Source: Paraburkholderia domus
GTDB lineage: Bacteria; Pseudomonadota; Gammaproteobacteria; Burkholderiales; Burkholderiaceae
DNA: 64,000 nucleotides
Direction of reading: 5' to 3'
Assembly (NCBI RefSeq): GCF_905220705.1
Contig: NZ_CAJNAT010000007.1
Coordinates: 186,001 to 250,000, forward strand
Shown: piece after piece, positions 34,833 through 43,522 of the stretch
Numbering within the stretch: the stretch's first letter is position 1
Layout: each line of letters starts with the position of its first letter
The notes under the pieces: generated by a model
Databases searched by the model: none
Seen by the model: only the letters and a program-made list of their open reading frames with translations
Told to the model about the DNA's origin: nothing
Made by a program: the position numbers and the translations under genes

Positions 34833-35381
34833 ATGAACACGAGACGGATTCTGGCAGGCGCGCTGGTCGCGATCGCCGCTGCGGGCGGCGGGGTGCTGGC
34901 CAATCATTGGCTGAACGGCAGTCCGGAAGTCGCCCACGCGGCGCAGCCCGGTTCCACGCAAAGCGCCGTCGAGCAACTTTGGGGCGCACCCGTTACGAAC
35001 GTCGAGGGCAAGCCGCAATCGCTAAGTTTGCTTAAAGGTCACCCAATCGTCGTCAATTTCTGGGCGTCGTGGTGCGGACCGTGTGTCGAAGAAATGCCCG
35101 CTCTTTCGCAACTTCAGCGCGAATATGCGAAGAAAGGGATCCAGTTCGTGGGACTTGGCGTCGATTCGGATAAAAACGTCCAGGCATTCCTGCAGAAGGT
35201 GAAAGTAGCCTATCCGGTCTATGTGACCGGGTTCGGCGGCGCCGACCTCGCGCGCGCGTTCGGCAATGCTGCCGGCGGCCTGCCCTTTACCGTCGTAATT
35301 GACGCAAATGGCAACGTTCGCTCGACAAAATTAGGGCAAATCGACCCGCAAGCGCTGAAACAGACGCTCGACGCGCTCTAA
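34833..35381 (+). CDS. TlpA/ResA-like membrane-anchored thioredoxin
   Basis: A 182-residue protein with an N-terminal signal anchor (about 5-25) and a periplasmic thioredoxin fold. The redox motif is NFWASWCGPCVEEMPAL, with cysteines at 81 and 84. Downstream YPVYVTG and AAGGLPFTVVIDANG with the cis-Pro are typical of the TlpA/ResA/CcmG group, which reduces disulfides during cytochrome or periplasmic protein maturation. The partner is not known. Confidence 0.9.
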   Translation: MNTRRILAGALVAIAAAGGGVLANHWLNGSPEVAHAAQPGSTQSAVEQLWGAPVTNVEGKPQSLSLLKGHPIVVNFWASWCGPCVEEMPALSQLQREYAKKGIQFVGLGVDSDKNVQAFLQKVKVAYPVYVTGFGGADLARAFGNAAGGLPFTVVIDANGNVRSTKLGQIDPQALKQTLDAL

Positions 35382-35575
35382 ATTTCACATTCTTTTGACG
35401 ATCAGATAGGGGCAAAAGGCGCAAAAATGCGCGCAATTTGCCTAAATTTGAGAGAAGATGGTCGCCCAGAGAAGCGGCGAAAGGTCGCCGACATCGTTCC
35501 GAACGCGCAGGAAACTAGACAAGTTTCTCTAATCAGCGCTAAAGTGCGCCCAATTCCACGGAAAAAGAAGCGACC

Positions 35576-36031
35576 ATGACGCGACTGCTGGTACTGCACG
35601 GCCCCAACCTCAACCTTCTCGGCACCCGGGAACCTGAGGTCTACGGCCGAGTGACGTTGCCGCAGATCGATCAGGCGCTGGCGGACCGCGCAGCGGACGC
35701 CGGCGTCGAACTCGCGTCGTTCCAGAGCAATCATGAAGGTGCTCTCGTCGATCGCATCCAATCCGCCCGGACTGAGAAAACCGATTTCATACTGATCAAT
35801 CCCGCCGCGTACACGCACACCAGCGTGGCCATTCGGGACGCACTGGCGGGGGTCGGCATCCCGTTCGTCGAGATTCATCTGTCGAACGTACATCGCCGCG
35901 AACCGTTCCGGCATCACTCGTATTTCTCCGACCAGGCAGAGGGCGTGATTTGCGGCCTCGGCTGGAAGGGGTATATGTACGCGCTCGAATTCGCGCTCGA
36001 CCGGCTGTCCGCCGGCTCGTCGCGCGGCTGA
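35576..36031 (+). CDS. aroQ: 3-dehydroquinate dehydratase, type II
   Basis: A 151-residue type II enzyme of the shikimate pathway. It shows LVLHGPNLNLLGTREPEVYG with catalytic Tyr23, QSNHEGALVDRIQ, INPAAYTHTSVAIRDAL and VEIHLSNVHRREPFRHHS with the catalytic His. The order aroQ-accB-accC follows, with 69 bases to accB. The 194-base gap before it is AT-richer than its surroundings and should hold the promoter. Confidence 0.96.
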   Translation: MTRLLVLHGPNLNLLGTREPEVYGRVTLPQIDQALADRAADAGVELASFQSNHEGALVDRIQSARTEKTDFILINPAAYTHTSVAIRDALAGVGIPFVEIHLSNVHRREPFRHHSYFSDQAEGVICGLGWKGYMYALEFALDRLSAGSSRG

Positions 36032-36100
36032 TTCCAAACACGTCTAATTTGCGCCGGCTGCGTATGCGCCGGCACTTTACGCATTGAAAGGGGCTTCCTG

Positions 36101-36568
36101 ATGGATCTACGTAAACTGAAAACTCTGATCGACCTCGTCTCGGAGTCCGGTATTTCCGAACTCGAAGTGACTGAAGGCGAAGGCAAGGTCCGCATCGTCA
36201 AGAATGCGCCGCCGGTTTACGTGCAACCGTCCGCTTCGTATGCTCCGCAATACGCCCAGCCGGCACCGATGGTAGGCGGCGAAGCGCCGGCAGCAGCAGG
36301 CGCCCCGGCTGCGCCGGCCGTCGCCGCGCCGCAAGGCCACGTGGTGACCTCGCCGATGGTCGGCACCTTCTACCGCGCACCGTCGCCGGGCGCCGAACCG
36401 TTCGTCCAGGTCGGCGACACGGTCAAGGAAGGCCAGACGATCTGCATCATCGAAGCGATGAAGCTGCTCAACGAAATCGAGTCGGACAAGTCCGGTGTGG
36501 TCAAGGAAATCCTCGTCGACAACGGCCAGGCGGTCGAGTACGGCCAACCGTTGTTCGTGGTCGGCTAA
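36101..36568 (+). CDS. accB: Biotin carboxyl carrier protein of acetyl-CoA carboxylase
   Basis: A 155-residue carrier that holds biotin during malonyl-CoA formation. An N-terminal helical part (1-35) leads to a Pro/Ala-rich linker (about 36-80) and the biotinyl domain TSPMVGTFYRAPSPGAEPF through IIEAMKLLNEIESD, with biotin on Lys121. GAAAGGGG precedes the start. It is followed by accC. Confidence 0.96.
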   Translation: MDLRKLKTLIDLVSESGISELEVTEGEGKVRIVKNAPPVYVQPSASYAPQYAQPAPMVGGEAPAAAGAPAAPAVAAPQGHVVTSPMVGTFYRAPSPGAEPFVQVGDTVKEGQTICIIEAMKLLNEIESDKSGVVKEILVDNGQAVEYGQPLFVVG

Positions 36569-36696
36569 CGCGGCACGCTTTGCGCTTTATTGCGCCTGCC
36601 GCCCGTGCGCCTGCCCTCCCGGGGCGCGCGGCCGATCCTCTGAGGCTGCCTGCGTTGTGATCAACCCGGCGCCCATTGATGAGTCGAAAACCCGCT

Positions 36697-38064
36697 ATGT
36701 TTGAAAAAATCCTTATTGCCAATCGTGGCGAGATCGCGCTTCGTATCCAGCGCGCCTGCCGCGAACTCGGCGTCAAGACCGTCGTCGTCTATTCGGAAGC
36801 CGACAAGGAAGCCAAGTACGTGAAGCTCGCCGACGAGGCGGTCTGTATCGGCCCGGCGCCTTCGAATCTGAGCTACCTGAACATGCCGGCGCTGATCAGC
36901 GCGGCGGAAGTGACGGACGCCGAAGCGATCCACCCCGGCTACGGCTTCCTGTCGGAAAACGCTGACTTCGCCGAGCGTGTCGAGCAGTCCGGCTTCACCT
37001 TCATCGGCCCGCGCCCGGAAACGATCCGGATGATGGGCGACAAGGTGACCGCCAAGCAGACCATGATCAAGACCGGCGTGCCCTGCGTGCCGGGTTCTGA
37101 AGGCGCGTTGCCCGACGATCCGAAAGAGATCGTGAAAATTGCCCGCCAGGTCGGCTATCCGGTCATCATCAAGGCCGCTGGCGGCGGCGGTGGCCGCGGC
37201 ATGCGCGTGGTCCACACCGAAGCGGCGCTGGTCAACGCGGTCAACATGACGCGCGAAGAAGCCGGCCGTGCATTCGGCAACCCGCAGGTCTACATGGAGA
37301 AATTCCTGGAGAACCCGCGGCACATCGAAATCCAGATCCTGTCCGACTCGTTCAAGAACGCGATCTGGCTGGGCGAGCGCGATTGCTCGATGCAGCGCCG
37401 TCACCAGAAAGTGATCGAAGAGGCGCCGGCACCGGGCATCGCGCGCCGCCTGATCGACCGTATCGGCGATCGCTGCGCGGACGCCTGCAAGAAGATGGGC
37501 TACCTCGGCGCGGGCACGTTCGAATTCCTGTACGAAAACGGCGAGTTCTACTTCATTGAAATGAACACGCGCGTGCAGGTCGAGCATCCGGTGACCGAAC
37601 TGATCACCGGCGTCGACATCGTGCAGGAACAGATCCGCATCGCCGCGGGCGAGAAGCTCGCCTTCCGCCAGCGCGACATCGTATTCAAGGGCCATGCGAT
37701 CGAATGCCGGATCAACGCGGAAGATCCGTTCAAGTTCACGCCGTCGCCGGGACGTTTGACGTCTTGGCACATGCCGGGCGGCCCTGGCATTCGCGTCGAT
37801 TCGCACGCCTACAATGGCTATTTCGTGCCGCCGAACTATGATTCGATGATCGGCAAGCTGATTGCTTACGGCGCGACGCGCGAGCAGGCAATCAAACGGA
37901 TGCGCATCGCACTGTCGGAAATGGTCGTTGAAGGCATTTCGACCAACATCCCGCTGCACCGCGAGTTGATGCTGGACGCGAAGTTCGTCGAAGGCGGCAC
38001 CAGCATTCACTACCTCGAAAACCGGCTGGCCGCGAAGCAGCAGGCTGCACCGGAAGAAGCGTAA
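36697..38064 (+). CDS. accC: Biotin carboxylase subunit of acetyl-CoA carboxylase
   Basis: A 455-residue ATP-grasp enzyme that carboxylates AccB-biotin. The start MFEKILIANRGEIALRIQ is the family start; an ATG at 36679 would add six residues. Further motifs are HPGYGFLSENADFA, IIKAAGGGGGRGMRVV, ERDCSMQRRHQKVIEEAP, FIEMNTRVQVEHPVTE and the biotin-side KGHAIECRINAED. It ends three bases before prmA and continues the aroQ-accB operon. Confidence 0.96.
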   Translation: MFEKILIANRGEIALRIQRACRELGVKTVVVYSEADKEAKYVKLADEAVCIGPAPSNLSYLNMPALISAAEVTDAEAIHPGYGFLSENADFAERVEQSGFTFIGPRPETIRMMGDKVTAKQTMIKTGVPCVPGSEGALPDDPKEIVKIARQVGYPVIIKAAGGGGGRGMRVVHTEAALVNAVNMTREEAGRAFGNPQVYMEKFLENPRHIEIQILSDSFKNAIWLGERDCSMQRRHQKVIEEAPAPGIARRLIDRIGDRCADACKKMGYLGAGTFEFLYENGEFYFIEMNTRVQVEHPVTELITGVDIVQEQIRIAAGEKLAFRQRDIVFKGHAIECRINAEDPFKFTPSPGRLTSWHMPGGPGIRVDSHAYNGYFVPPNYDSMIGKLIAYGATREQAIKRMRIALSEMVVEGISTNIPLHRELMLDAKFVEGGTSIHYLENRLAAKQQAAPEEA

Positions 38065-38067
38065 GTC

Positions 38068-38970
38068 ATGAGTTACCGGGAATTGATCGCCGAATTGGCA
38101 CGCGAGCACGCGGAGGAGTTCTCCGACGCGCTGCTCGAGTTGGGTGCGCTGTCCGTATCGGTTGAAGATGCGGACGCCGACACGCCCGACGAACAGCCGT
38201 TGTTCGGCGAGCCCGGTCTCACGCCGGATCGCACAGCGTGGCAGCGTTCGCGCGTGATCGCGTTGCTCGCGCCGGAACACGAGCCAGCGGTGCTGCTCAC
38301 CGCTGCGGCCAATGAGGTGGGGCTGGAAACTGCACCATCGTTTTCCGTGCGTGAAGTCGAAGAGCAGGATTGGGTCCGTCTCACACAATCTCAATTCGAT
38401 CCGATTCCGATCGGCGAGCGCATCTGGGTCGTTCCCTCGTGGCACGATGCACCGGACCCTGACGCACTCGTGCTTGAACTCGACCCTGGCCTCGCATTCG
38501 GAACCGGCAGCCATCCCACTACACGTCTGTGTATGGAATGGCTGGAGCAATCGGTGAAGCCGGAGCAGTCCGTGCTCGACTACGGCTGCGGCTCGGGTAT
38601 CCTCGCGATCCTCGCGAAGAAGTGCGGTGCCAATCCGGTGTACGGCATCGATATCGACCCGCAAGCGGTCGAATCGGCGCGTCACAACAGCGAGCGCAAC
38701 CGGGCGGAAGTCACGTACGGTTTGCCCGACGAATGCCCCACAGGCGAGTTCGATATCGTGGTCGCCAATATTCTGTCCAATCCGCTCAAGCTGATGGCGT
38801 CGATGCTGTCGTCGAAGGTCAAGCCGGGCGGCCGGATCGCGCTGTCAGGCATTCTGGCGCGCCAGGCGGACGAAGTGGCGCAGGTCTATGCACGATGGAT
38901 CGACATCGGCATATGGCGCGAACACGAAGGTTGGGTATGTCTAACGGGAACACGCCGCGAAAGCCATTAG
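38068..38970 (+). CDS. prmA: Ribosomal protein L11 methyltransferase
   Basis: A 300-residue S-adenosylmethionine enzyme that trimethylates L11. The N-terminal substrate domain (about 1-100) has EEQDWVRLTQSQFDPI; the methyltransferase has LDPGLAFGTGSHPTT, VLDYGCGSGILAI, GIDIDPQAVESARHNS and VVANILSNPLKLM. It sits three bases after accC, an order seen across beta-proteobacteria. Confidence 0.95.
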   Translation: MSYRELIAELAREHAEEFSDALLELGALSVSVEDADADTPDEQPLFGEPGLTPDRTAWQRSRVIALLAPEHEPAVLLTAAANEVGLETAPSFSVREVEEQDWVRLTQSQFDPIPIGERIWVVPSWHDAPDPDALVLELDPGLAFGTGSHPTTRLCMEWLEQSVKPEQSVLDYGCGSGILAILAKKCGANPVYGIDIDPQAVESARHNSERNRAEVTYGLPDECPTGEFDIVVANILSNPLKLMASMLSSKVKPGGRIALSGILARQADEVAQVYARWIDIGIWREHEGWVCLTGTRRESH

Positions 38971-39017
38971 AATAAGGCGTATTGTCCAACCAACAGCCTT
39001 CGGCTTACCGGCTCAAT

Positions 39018-40307
39018 ATGCTCCTGGCGACGCGTTGCCCCTTCTGCGAAACCGTCTTCCGCCTGCAACCGGCGCAGCTCGCGCTGCGCCGCGGCCTCGT
39101 GCGCTGCGGGCATTGCCATGAAGTATTCGACGCATCGAGCAGCCTGTTCGAAGTGAACGAAGGCGGCGACTTCTCCACCGCCAAGCCGGTTGCCGCGGCC
39201 GCGGCGATCGAGGCTTTGTCCGGCGTACGCCCCAAAGGCCCTGATTTCAGCGCCGAAGCATGGGACCCGTGGGCACCGGCGCCCGACGCCGCTATCGACA
39301 ATCGTCTGCTTCACAACGCCAGCAATCTGCCGCTTACGCCAGTCTCCACCGGCGCAGGGGTCGCGGTCACGCCGCGCCATGCTACCGAGCCGGAACTGCC
39401 GGCGAGCGCCTTCACCGCGCCCATTCCTCCCGACGACGAACCCATTCTCGCAGACGTCCCTGCAGACGCCCCGCTGGAGCCTTTCGCTCGTCAGGCCAAT
39501 GCGCCTGCGGAGGGCGCGCCGCGGGTCTGGCACAAGACTGAGCGTCCTTCTGAACATCTTGCTGACGCTGAAGAGCCCGTTCTGAACGAGCCGGCCACCT
39601 TGCATGGGATTCCGGACAATGAACCGCATTTTGGTGCGGCCGGCTCAGACGGGGGCGCCTCAGGCGCGGCCGGAACGAGTGGCTTGGGCGCAGGCAGCGG
39701 CACGAGCACGGCCGGCCTTGCCGCAGCCACATTGGGATCAAGCGGCGAACCCTTCGCGGTTCAGCCGGTGCATGACGGCGTCGATCCCTTCCCGGTGGTG
39801 CGTGAAACTCGCGCGGCCGAACCGCGCCACCTCGGCTGGATCATCTTCGGCTCGGTGGTCACAGCGCTGCTGGTTATCGCCCTGCTCGCGCAACTCGCCT
39901 GGTGGCAGCGTGAAACGGTGCAGGTCAACTTCCCACGTTCGCAGACGCTGTATGTAAAGGTCTGCGCGCAGCTCGGCTGCCAGATCACGCCGCCGCACGA
40001 CATCGACGGTTTGCAGGTCGAACCGTCCGATCTGCGACAAATCGACGGCCCGCACAAGCTGGAATTGAAGATGCCGCTGCGCAACCGCTTCAATGTTGCG
40101 CTGGCCTACCCCGCCATCGAACTCACGCTGCTCGACGACCAGAACAATGTCGCCGTGCGCCGCATACTGTGGCCGCAAGACTACGTCGCACCCGGCACGC
40201 CGATCGCGGCCGGCCTGCCGGCGCACACGACCCAGACCATGATCGTCCATCTCGACACGGGCAATGCGGTCGCATCCAATTTCCGCGTACAGATTTTTTA
40301 TCCGTAA
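39018..40307 (+). CDS. Zinc-ribbon, single-pass membrane protein (DUF3426)
   Basis: A 429-residue protein. An N-terminal zinc ribbon (CPFCETVF ... CGHCHEVF, about 6-36) is followed by a long Ala/Pro/Glu-rich low-complexity region (about 40-270), a membrane helix (LGWIIFGSVVTALLVIALLAQL near 270-295) and a C-terminal DUF3426 domain. The ATG at 39018 (MLLATRCPFC) is preferred over a TTG at 38982. The family is widespread next to prmA in beta-proteobacteria, and its function is not known. Confidence 0.82.
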   Translation: MLLATRCPFCETVFRLQPAQLALRRGLVRCGHCHEVFDASSSLFEVNEGGDFSTAKPVAAAAAIEALSGVRPKGPDFSAEAWDPWAPAPDAAIDNRLLHNASNLPLTPVSTGAGVAVTPRHATEPELPASAFTAPIPPDDEPILADVPADAPLEPFARQANAPAEGAPRVWHKTERPSEHLADAEEPVLNEPATLHGIPDNEPHFGAAGSDGGASGAAGTSGLGAGSGTSTAGLAAATLGSSGEPFAVQPVHDGVDPFPVVRETRAAEPRHLGWIIFGSVVTALLVIALLAQLAWWQRETVQVNFPRSQTLYVKVCAQLGCQITPPHDIDGLQVEPSDLRQIDGPHKLELKMPLRNRFNVALAYPAIELTLLDDQNNVAVRRILWPQDYVAPGTPIAAGLPAHTTQTMIVHLDTGNAVASNFRVQIFYP

Positions 40308-40380
40308 CGCATCCTCGCGCGCCCGGCACTGACCGGGCGTGTTCACCGTCATTACTGACGAATTTTCGGAGCACGACAAC

Positions 40381-40881
40381 ATGAGTCAAGTTACGCTGGG
40401 TGGCAACCCGATCGAAGTAGCCGGCACGTTCCCGAGCGTGGGCCAGAGTGCCCCCGCCTTCTCGCTGGTCGGTAAGGATCTGAAGCCGCTGTCGCTTGCC
40501 GACTTCGCCGGCAAGCGCAAGGTGCTGAACATCGTCCCGAGCCTCGACACGCCGACCTGTGCCACGTCGACCCGCAAGTTCAACGAAGCCGCAGCCAAGC
40601 TGAGCAATACGGCTGTGATCGTCGTGTCGGGTGACCTGCCGTTCGCCGCATCGCGCTTCTGCACGACCGAAGGCATCGAAAACGTCGTGACAGCGTCCAC
40701 GTTCCGCGGCCATGAGTTCGCGCAAGCCTATGGCGTCGACGTGACGAGCGGCCCGCTGACGGGCCTGACGGCACGCGCTGTGGTGGTCGTCGACGAAAAC
40801 GACAAGGTTGTGCACGCTGAGCTGGTTGGCGAAATCAAGAATGAGCCGAACTACGACGCAGCACTCGCCGCGCTGAAGTAA
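40381..40881 (+). CDS. tpx: Thiol peroxidase
   Basis: A 166-residue atypical 2-Cys peroxiredoxin that reduces hydroperoxides with thioredoxin. Cys60 in SLDTPTCATSTRKF is the peroxidatic residue and Cys94 in AASRFCTTEG the resolving one. Start MSQVTLGGNPIEV is typical, with GGAG upstream. It lies 73 bases after the zinc-ribbon gene and is probably transcribed from a nearby promoter. Confidence 0.95.
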   Translation: MSQVTLGGNPIEVAGTFPSVGQSAPAFSLVGKDLKPLSLADFAGKRKVLNIVPSLDTPTCATSTRKFNEAAAKLSNTAVIVVSGDLPFAASRFCTTEGIENVVTASTFRGHEFAQAYGVDVTSGPLTGLTARAVVVVDENDKVVHAELVGEIKNEPNYDAALAALK

Positions 40882-40977
40882 CACCTGCGCGCACGAACCC
40901 CGGCGCCGCGCTTCATGCGCGGCGCTGTCACGTCGTCGCGCGTATTTTCTTTATCGATTTTTACAGGAACGCTCGCC

Positions 40978-41916
40978 TTGGCTACGCTGATTTGCGGTTC
41001 GCTCGCCTACGACAACATCATGACCTTCGAAGGCCGCTTTCGGGATCACATCCTGCCGGAGCAGGTTCACATCCTCAACGTGAGCTTCCTCGTGCCGACG
41101 ATGCGCCGCGAGTTCGGCGGCTGCGCGGGCAACATCGCCTACTCGTTGCATCTGCTGGGTGGCAACGCGCGCATCATGGGGACGCTCGGCGCGATCGACG
41201 CGCAGCTCTACATGGACCGCTTCAAGCAACTCGGCCTGTCGACGGAAAGCGTGCTCGTGGTGCCGAACACCCACTCCGCCCAGGCGATGATCACCACCGA
41301 CCTGGAAAACAATCAGATCACCGCGTTCCATCCGGGCGCGATGATGCAGTCTCATTTGAATCGCGCCAGTGAAGCGACGGGCATCACGCTCGGCATCGTC
41401 GGGCCCGACGGCTACGACGGCATGATCCAGCATTCCGAGCACCTGGCAGCGGCCGGCGTGCCGTTTATCTTCGATCCGGGTCAAGGTTTGCCGCTGTTCG
41501 ACGGTGAGTCGCTGCGTCGCATGATTGAACTTGCTACTTACCTGGCTGTCAACGATTACGAAGCCAAACTGGTGAGCAACAAAACGGGTTGGTCGATCGA
41601 AGAGATCGCCGGCAAGGTCGAGGCGCTGATTATCACGCTCGGCGAACAAGGCGCGCAGATCCATCACGCCGGCGGCGTCGAAGAGATTCCGGCAGTCAAG
41701 GCACGGCAAGTGCTCGATCCTACAGGCTGCGGCGACGCGTTCCGCGGCGGCCTGTTGTACGGCATCGAGAACAAGCTTGGCTGGGCAACCACCGGGCGTC
41801 TGGCGAGCCTGATGGGCGCGCTGAAGATCGAACACCAGGGCCCGCAAAACTACGCGCCCAGCCGGGCGGAGATCAACGAACGGTTCAAGCAGGCGTTCGG
41901 ATACGACCTGCCGTAA
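40978..41916 (+). CDS. PfkB-family nucleoside (adenosine-type) kinase
   Basis: A 312-residue ribokinase-fold enzyme. Start TTG at 40978 (MATLICGSLAYDNIMTF) with AGGA about ten bases upstream fits the family. It has GGCAGNIAYSLHLLGGNAR at the substrate lid, an EAKLVSN stretch and the PfkB signature VLDPTGCGDAFRGGLLYG with the catalytic Asp. It resembles a broad-specificity nucleoside kinase described from Burkholderia thailandensis; a substrate such as adenosine, inosine or guanosine is inferred. Confidence 0.85.
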   Translation: MATLICGSLAYDNIMTFEGRFRDHILPEQVHILNVSFLVPTMRREFGGCAGNIAYSLHLLGGNARIMGTLGAIDAQLYMDRFKQLGLSTESVLVVPNTHSAQAMITTDLENNQITAFHPGAMMQSHLNRASEATGITLGIVGPDGYDGMIQHSEHLAAAGVPFIFDPGQGLPLFDGESLRRMIELATYLAVNDYEAKLVSNKTGWSIEEIAGKVEALIITLGEQGAQIHHAGGVEEIPAVKARQVLDPTGCGDAFRGGLLYGIENKLGWATTGRLASLMGALKIEHQGPQNYAPSRAEINERFKQAFGYDLP

Positions 41917-41941
41917 TACCGCAAGCTATTGGAGTTAGGGA

Positions 41942-42418
41942 ATGAGAATAACGAGTCACCTGGTAGTGGCCGCTTTAATTGCCGGTTCGCTGGCCATGTC
42001 GGGGTGTGCGTACAACAGCAGCTCTGCAGACGTCTACACGGCGTCGCAGGCACAGCGCGAAGAGACGGTCCGCATGGGTACGGTCGACAGCGTTCGGGCC
42101 GTGAAGATCAGTTCGAACAACGGCCAGCCGAGCGGCTTGGGCGCGATCGGCGGCGGTGCGTTGGGCGCCGTAGCCGGCAGCGCGATCGGCGGTGGTCGCG
42201 GCTCGATCGTGACGGGCATCATCGGCGGCCTGGCTGGCGCGGTAGCAGGCAATGCGGTCGAGAACGGCGTCGCGGTACACGACGGTCTTGAGATCACCGT
42301 GCGACTCGATAACGGCGACATGCGTGCGATCACGCAAAGCGCCACCGGCGAAATCTTCCGCGCCGGCGAGCGCGTCCGCCTGCTCTCCAGCGGCGGCGTC
42401 ACGCGCGTCACGCACTAA
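41942..42418 (+). CDS. Glycine-zipper outer-membrane lipoprotein (SlyB/PcP-like)
   Basis: A 158-residue lipoprotein precursor. The lipobox SLAMSGC places the lipid Cys near residue 22. A glycine-zipper region (GAIGGGALGAVAGSAIGGG and IIGGLAGAVAGNAVE, about 66-105) is followed by a C-terminal beta domain with VRLDNGDMRAITQ. This is the SlyB layout, associated with outer-membrane integrity. It follows the nucleoside kinase by 25 bases. Confidence 0.88.
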   Translation: MRITSHLVVAALIAGSLAMSGCAYNSSSADVYTASQAQREETVRMGTVDSVRAVKISSNNGQPSGLGAIGGGALGAVAGSAIGGGRGSIVTGIIGGLAGAVAGNAVENGVAVHDGLEITVRLDNGDMRAITQSATGEIFRAGERVRLLSSGGVTRVTH

Positions 42419-42486
42419 GTTTCCCCTCTCGCGCGGTCGCGCTTCACGCGCCACCGCGGCGACCTCAAACGCATGCCCTCCCCTGT

Positions 42487-42678
42487 GTCGACCGGAGTTA
42501 GCGCTTTAGCGGTTACTCCGGTCCCACGCAGCGCGTCGACCGGAGTTAGCGCTTTAGCGGTTACTCCGGTCCCATGCAGCGCGTCGACCGGAGTTAGCGC
42601 TTTAGCGGTTACTCCGGTCCCATGCAGCGTGTCGACCGGAGTTAGCGCTTTAGCGGTTACTCCGGTCCCATGCAACAT
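42487..42678. repeat. Four tandem 48-bp repeats with internal palindrome
   Basis: Units begin at 42487, 42535, 42583 and 42631, each starting GTCGACCGGAG and differing at only a few positions; the fourth diverges at its 3' end. Each unit holds an 8-bp inverted repeat ACCGGAGT...ACTCCGGT enclosing CGCT-TT-AGCG. As 48 is a multiple of three, long frames stay open on both strands: plus 42473-42718 with a repeating STGVSALAVTPVP peptide, and minus 42415-42834 with GTGVTAKALTPVD. The minus frame overlaps the terminator of the H1-like gene, so I do not call either a gene. Confidence 0.85.
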
Positions 42679-42761
42679 GGTGGCGGTGCATGCGTTTTTT
42701 TTCGCCTGTCGGTTTTGAAGCCGCTCTTGAAGCCGCTCGTTGAAGCAGGCGCCTTCGTGAG

Positions 42762-42799
42762 ACAAAAAAAATCCCGTCGCCAGAAATCCGGCAACGGGA
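42762..42799 (-). terminator. Rho-independent terminator of the H1-like gene
   Basis: Read on the minus strand, TCCCGTTGCCGG...TGGCGACGGGA forms a stem with one mismatch (6 and 3 bp), followed by eight T residues. It lies about 100 bases after the stop of the H1-like gene. Confidence 0.75.
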
Positions 42800-42898
42800 C
42801 CCTGACCGAGTAGCGCTCGGTCATGCTGCTTCAAGCGCTACTCGATCATCGACACAGGGTACGACGTGTCGAAGTACTTCTACAGCTTACCGGCCAAA

Positions 42899-43519
42899 TT
42901 ACGGACGGCTGCCCGTCGGGAACGGCCATGCCGCTGCCGGGTTCAGCGCGGTCTTCACCGTCGCCGCCGGTGCGCTCGAGACAGAAGTCGCAGCGGGTGC
43001 AGGAGCCGCCTTCTTGGCGACAGCCTTCTTCGCAGGAGCAGCCTTCTTCGCAGGAGCAGCGGCCTTCTTCGCGGCAGCCTTCTTGGCAGGCGCAGCCTTT
43101 TTAGCAGCAGCCTTTTTCGCAGGCGCAGCTTTCTTGGCAGCAGCCTTCTTAGCAGGCGCAGCCTTCTTAGCCGGTGCGGCCTTCTTTGCTGCGGCCTTCT
43201 TAGCCGGCGCTGCCTTCTTTGCTGCAACCTTCTTCACTGCGGCTTTCTTAGCCGGCGCTGCTTTCTTTGCCGGTGCGGCCTTCTTTGCTGCAACCTTCTT
43301 CACTGCGACTTTCTTGGCTGCAACCTTCTTGGCCGGAGCAGCTTTCTTCGCTGCAACCTTCTTAGCCGGTGCTGCCTTCTTCGCTGCAACCTTCTTCACT
43401 GCGACTTTCTTTGCAGCGACTTTCTTCGCCGGAGCGGCCTTCTTAGCCGGTGCAGCCTTCTTTGCTACAACCTTCTTGGCTGCGGGTTTCTTAGCTGCGG
43501 CTTTCTTAGCAGTTGCCAT
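42899..43519 (-). CDS. H1-like Lys/Ala-rich DNA-binding protein
   Basis: A 206-residue protein made almost wholly of degenerate KKAAPAKKAAAKKVA-type repeats, like the C-terminal half of eukaryotic histone H1 and bacterial AlgP/Hc1-like proteins. Such tails are unfolded, highly basic and bind DNA, compacting or bridging it. The last 30 residues lose the repeat and are Pro/Ala/Thr-rich. The second ATG (43519) fits the AAGGAG spacing best. Repetitive DNA of this kind varies in copy number between strains. Confidence 0.88.
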   Translation of the reverse strand: MATAKKAAAKKPAAKKVVAKKAAPAKKAAPAKKVAAKKVAVKKVAAKKAAPAKKVAAKKAAPAKKVAAKKVAVKKVAAKKAAPAKKAAPAKKAAVKKVAAKKAAPAKKAAAKKAAPAKKAAPAKKAAAKKAAPAKKAAAKKAAPAKKAAAKKAAAPAKKAAPAKKAVAKKAAPAPAATSVSSAPAATVKTALNPAAAWPFPTGSRP

Positions 43520-43522
43520 CAT

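Noticed and set aside
42487..42678. CRISPR array
   Set aside because: The 48-base units are directly abutting with no unique spacers, no leader and no cas genes nearby.
42899..43519. Noncoding simple repeat rather than a gene
   Set aside because: A continuous frame with a good ribosome-binding site and Lys/Ala modules typical of H1-like proteins, plus a downstream terminator, supports a real gene.
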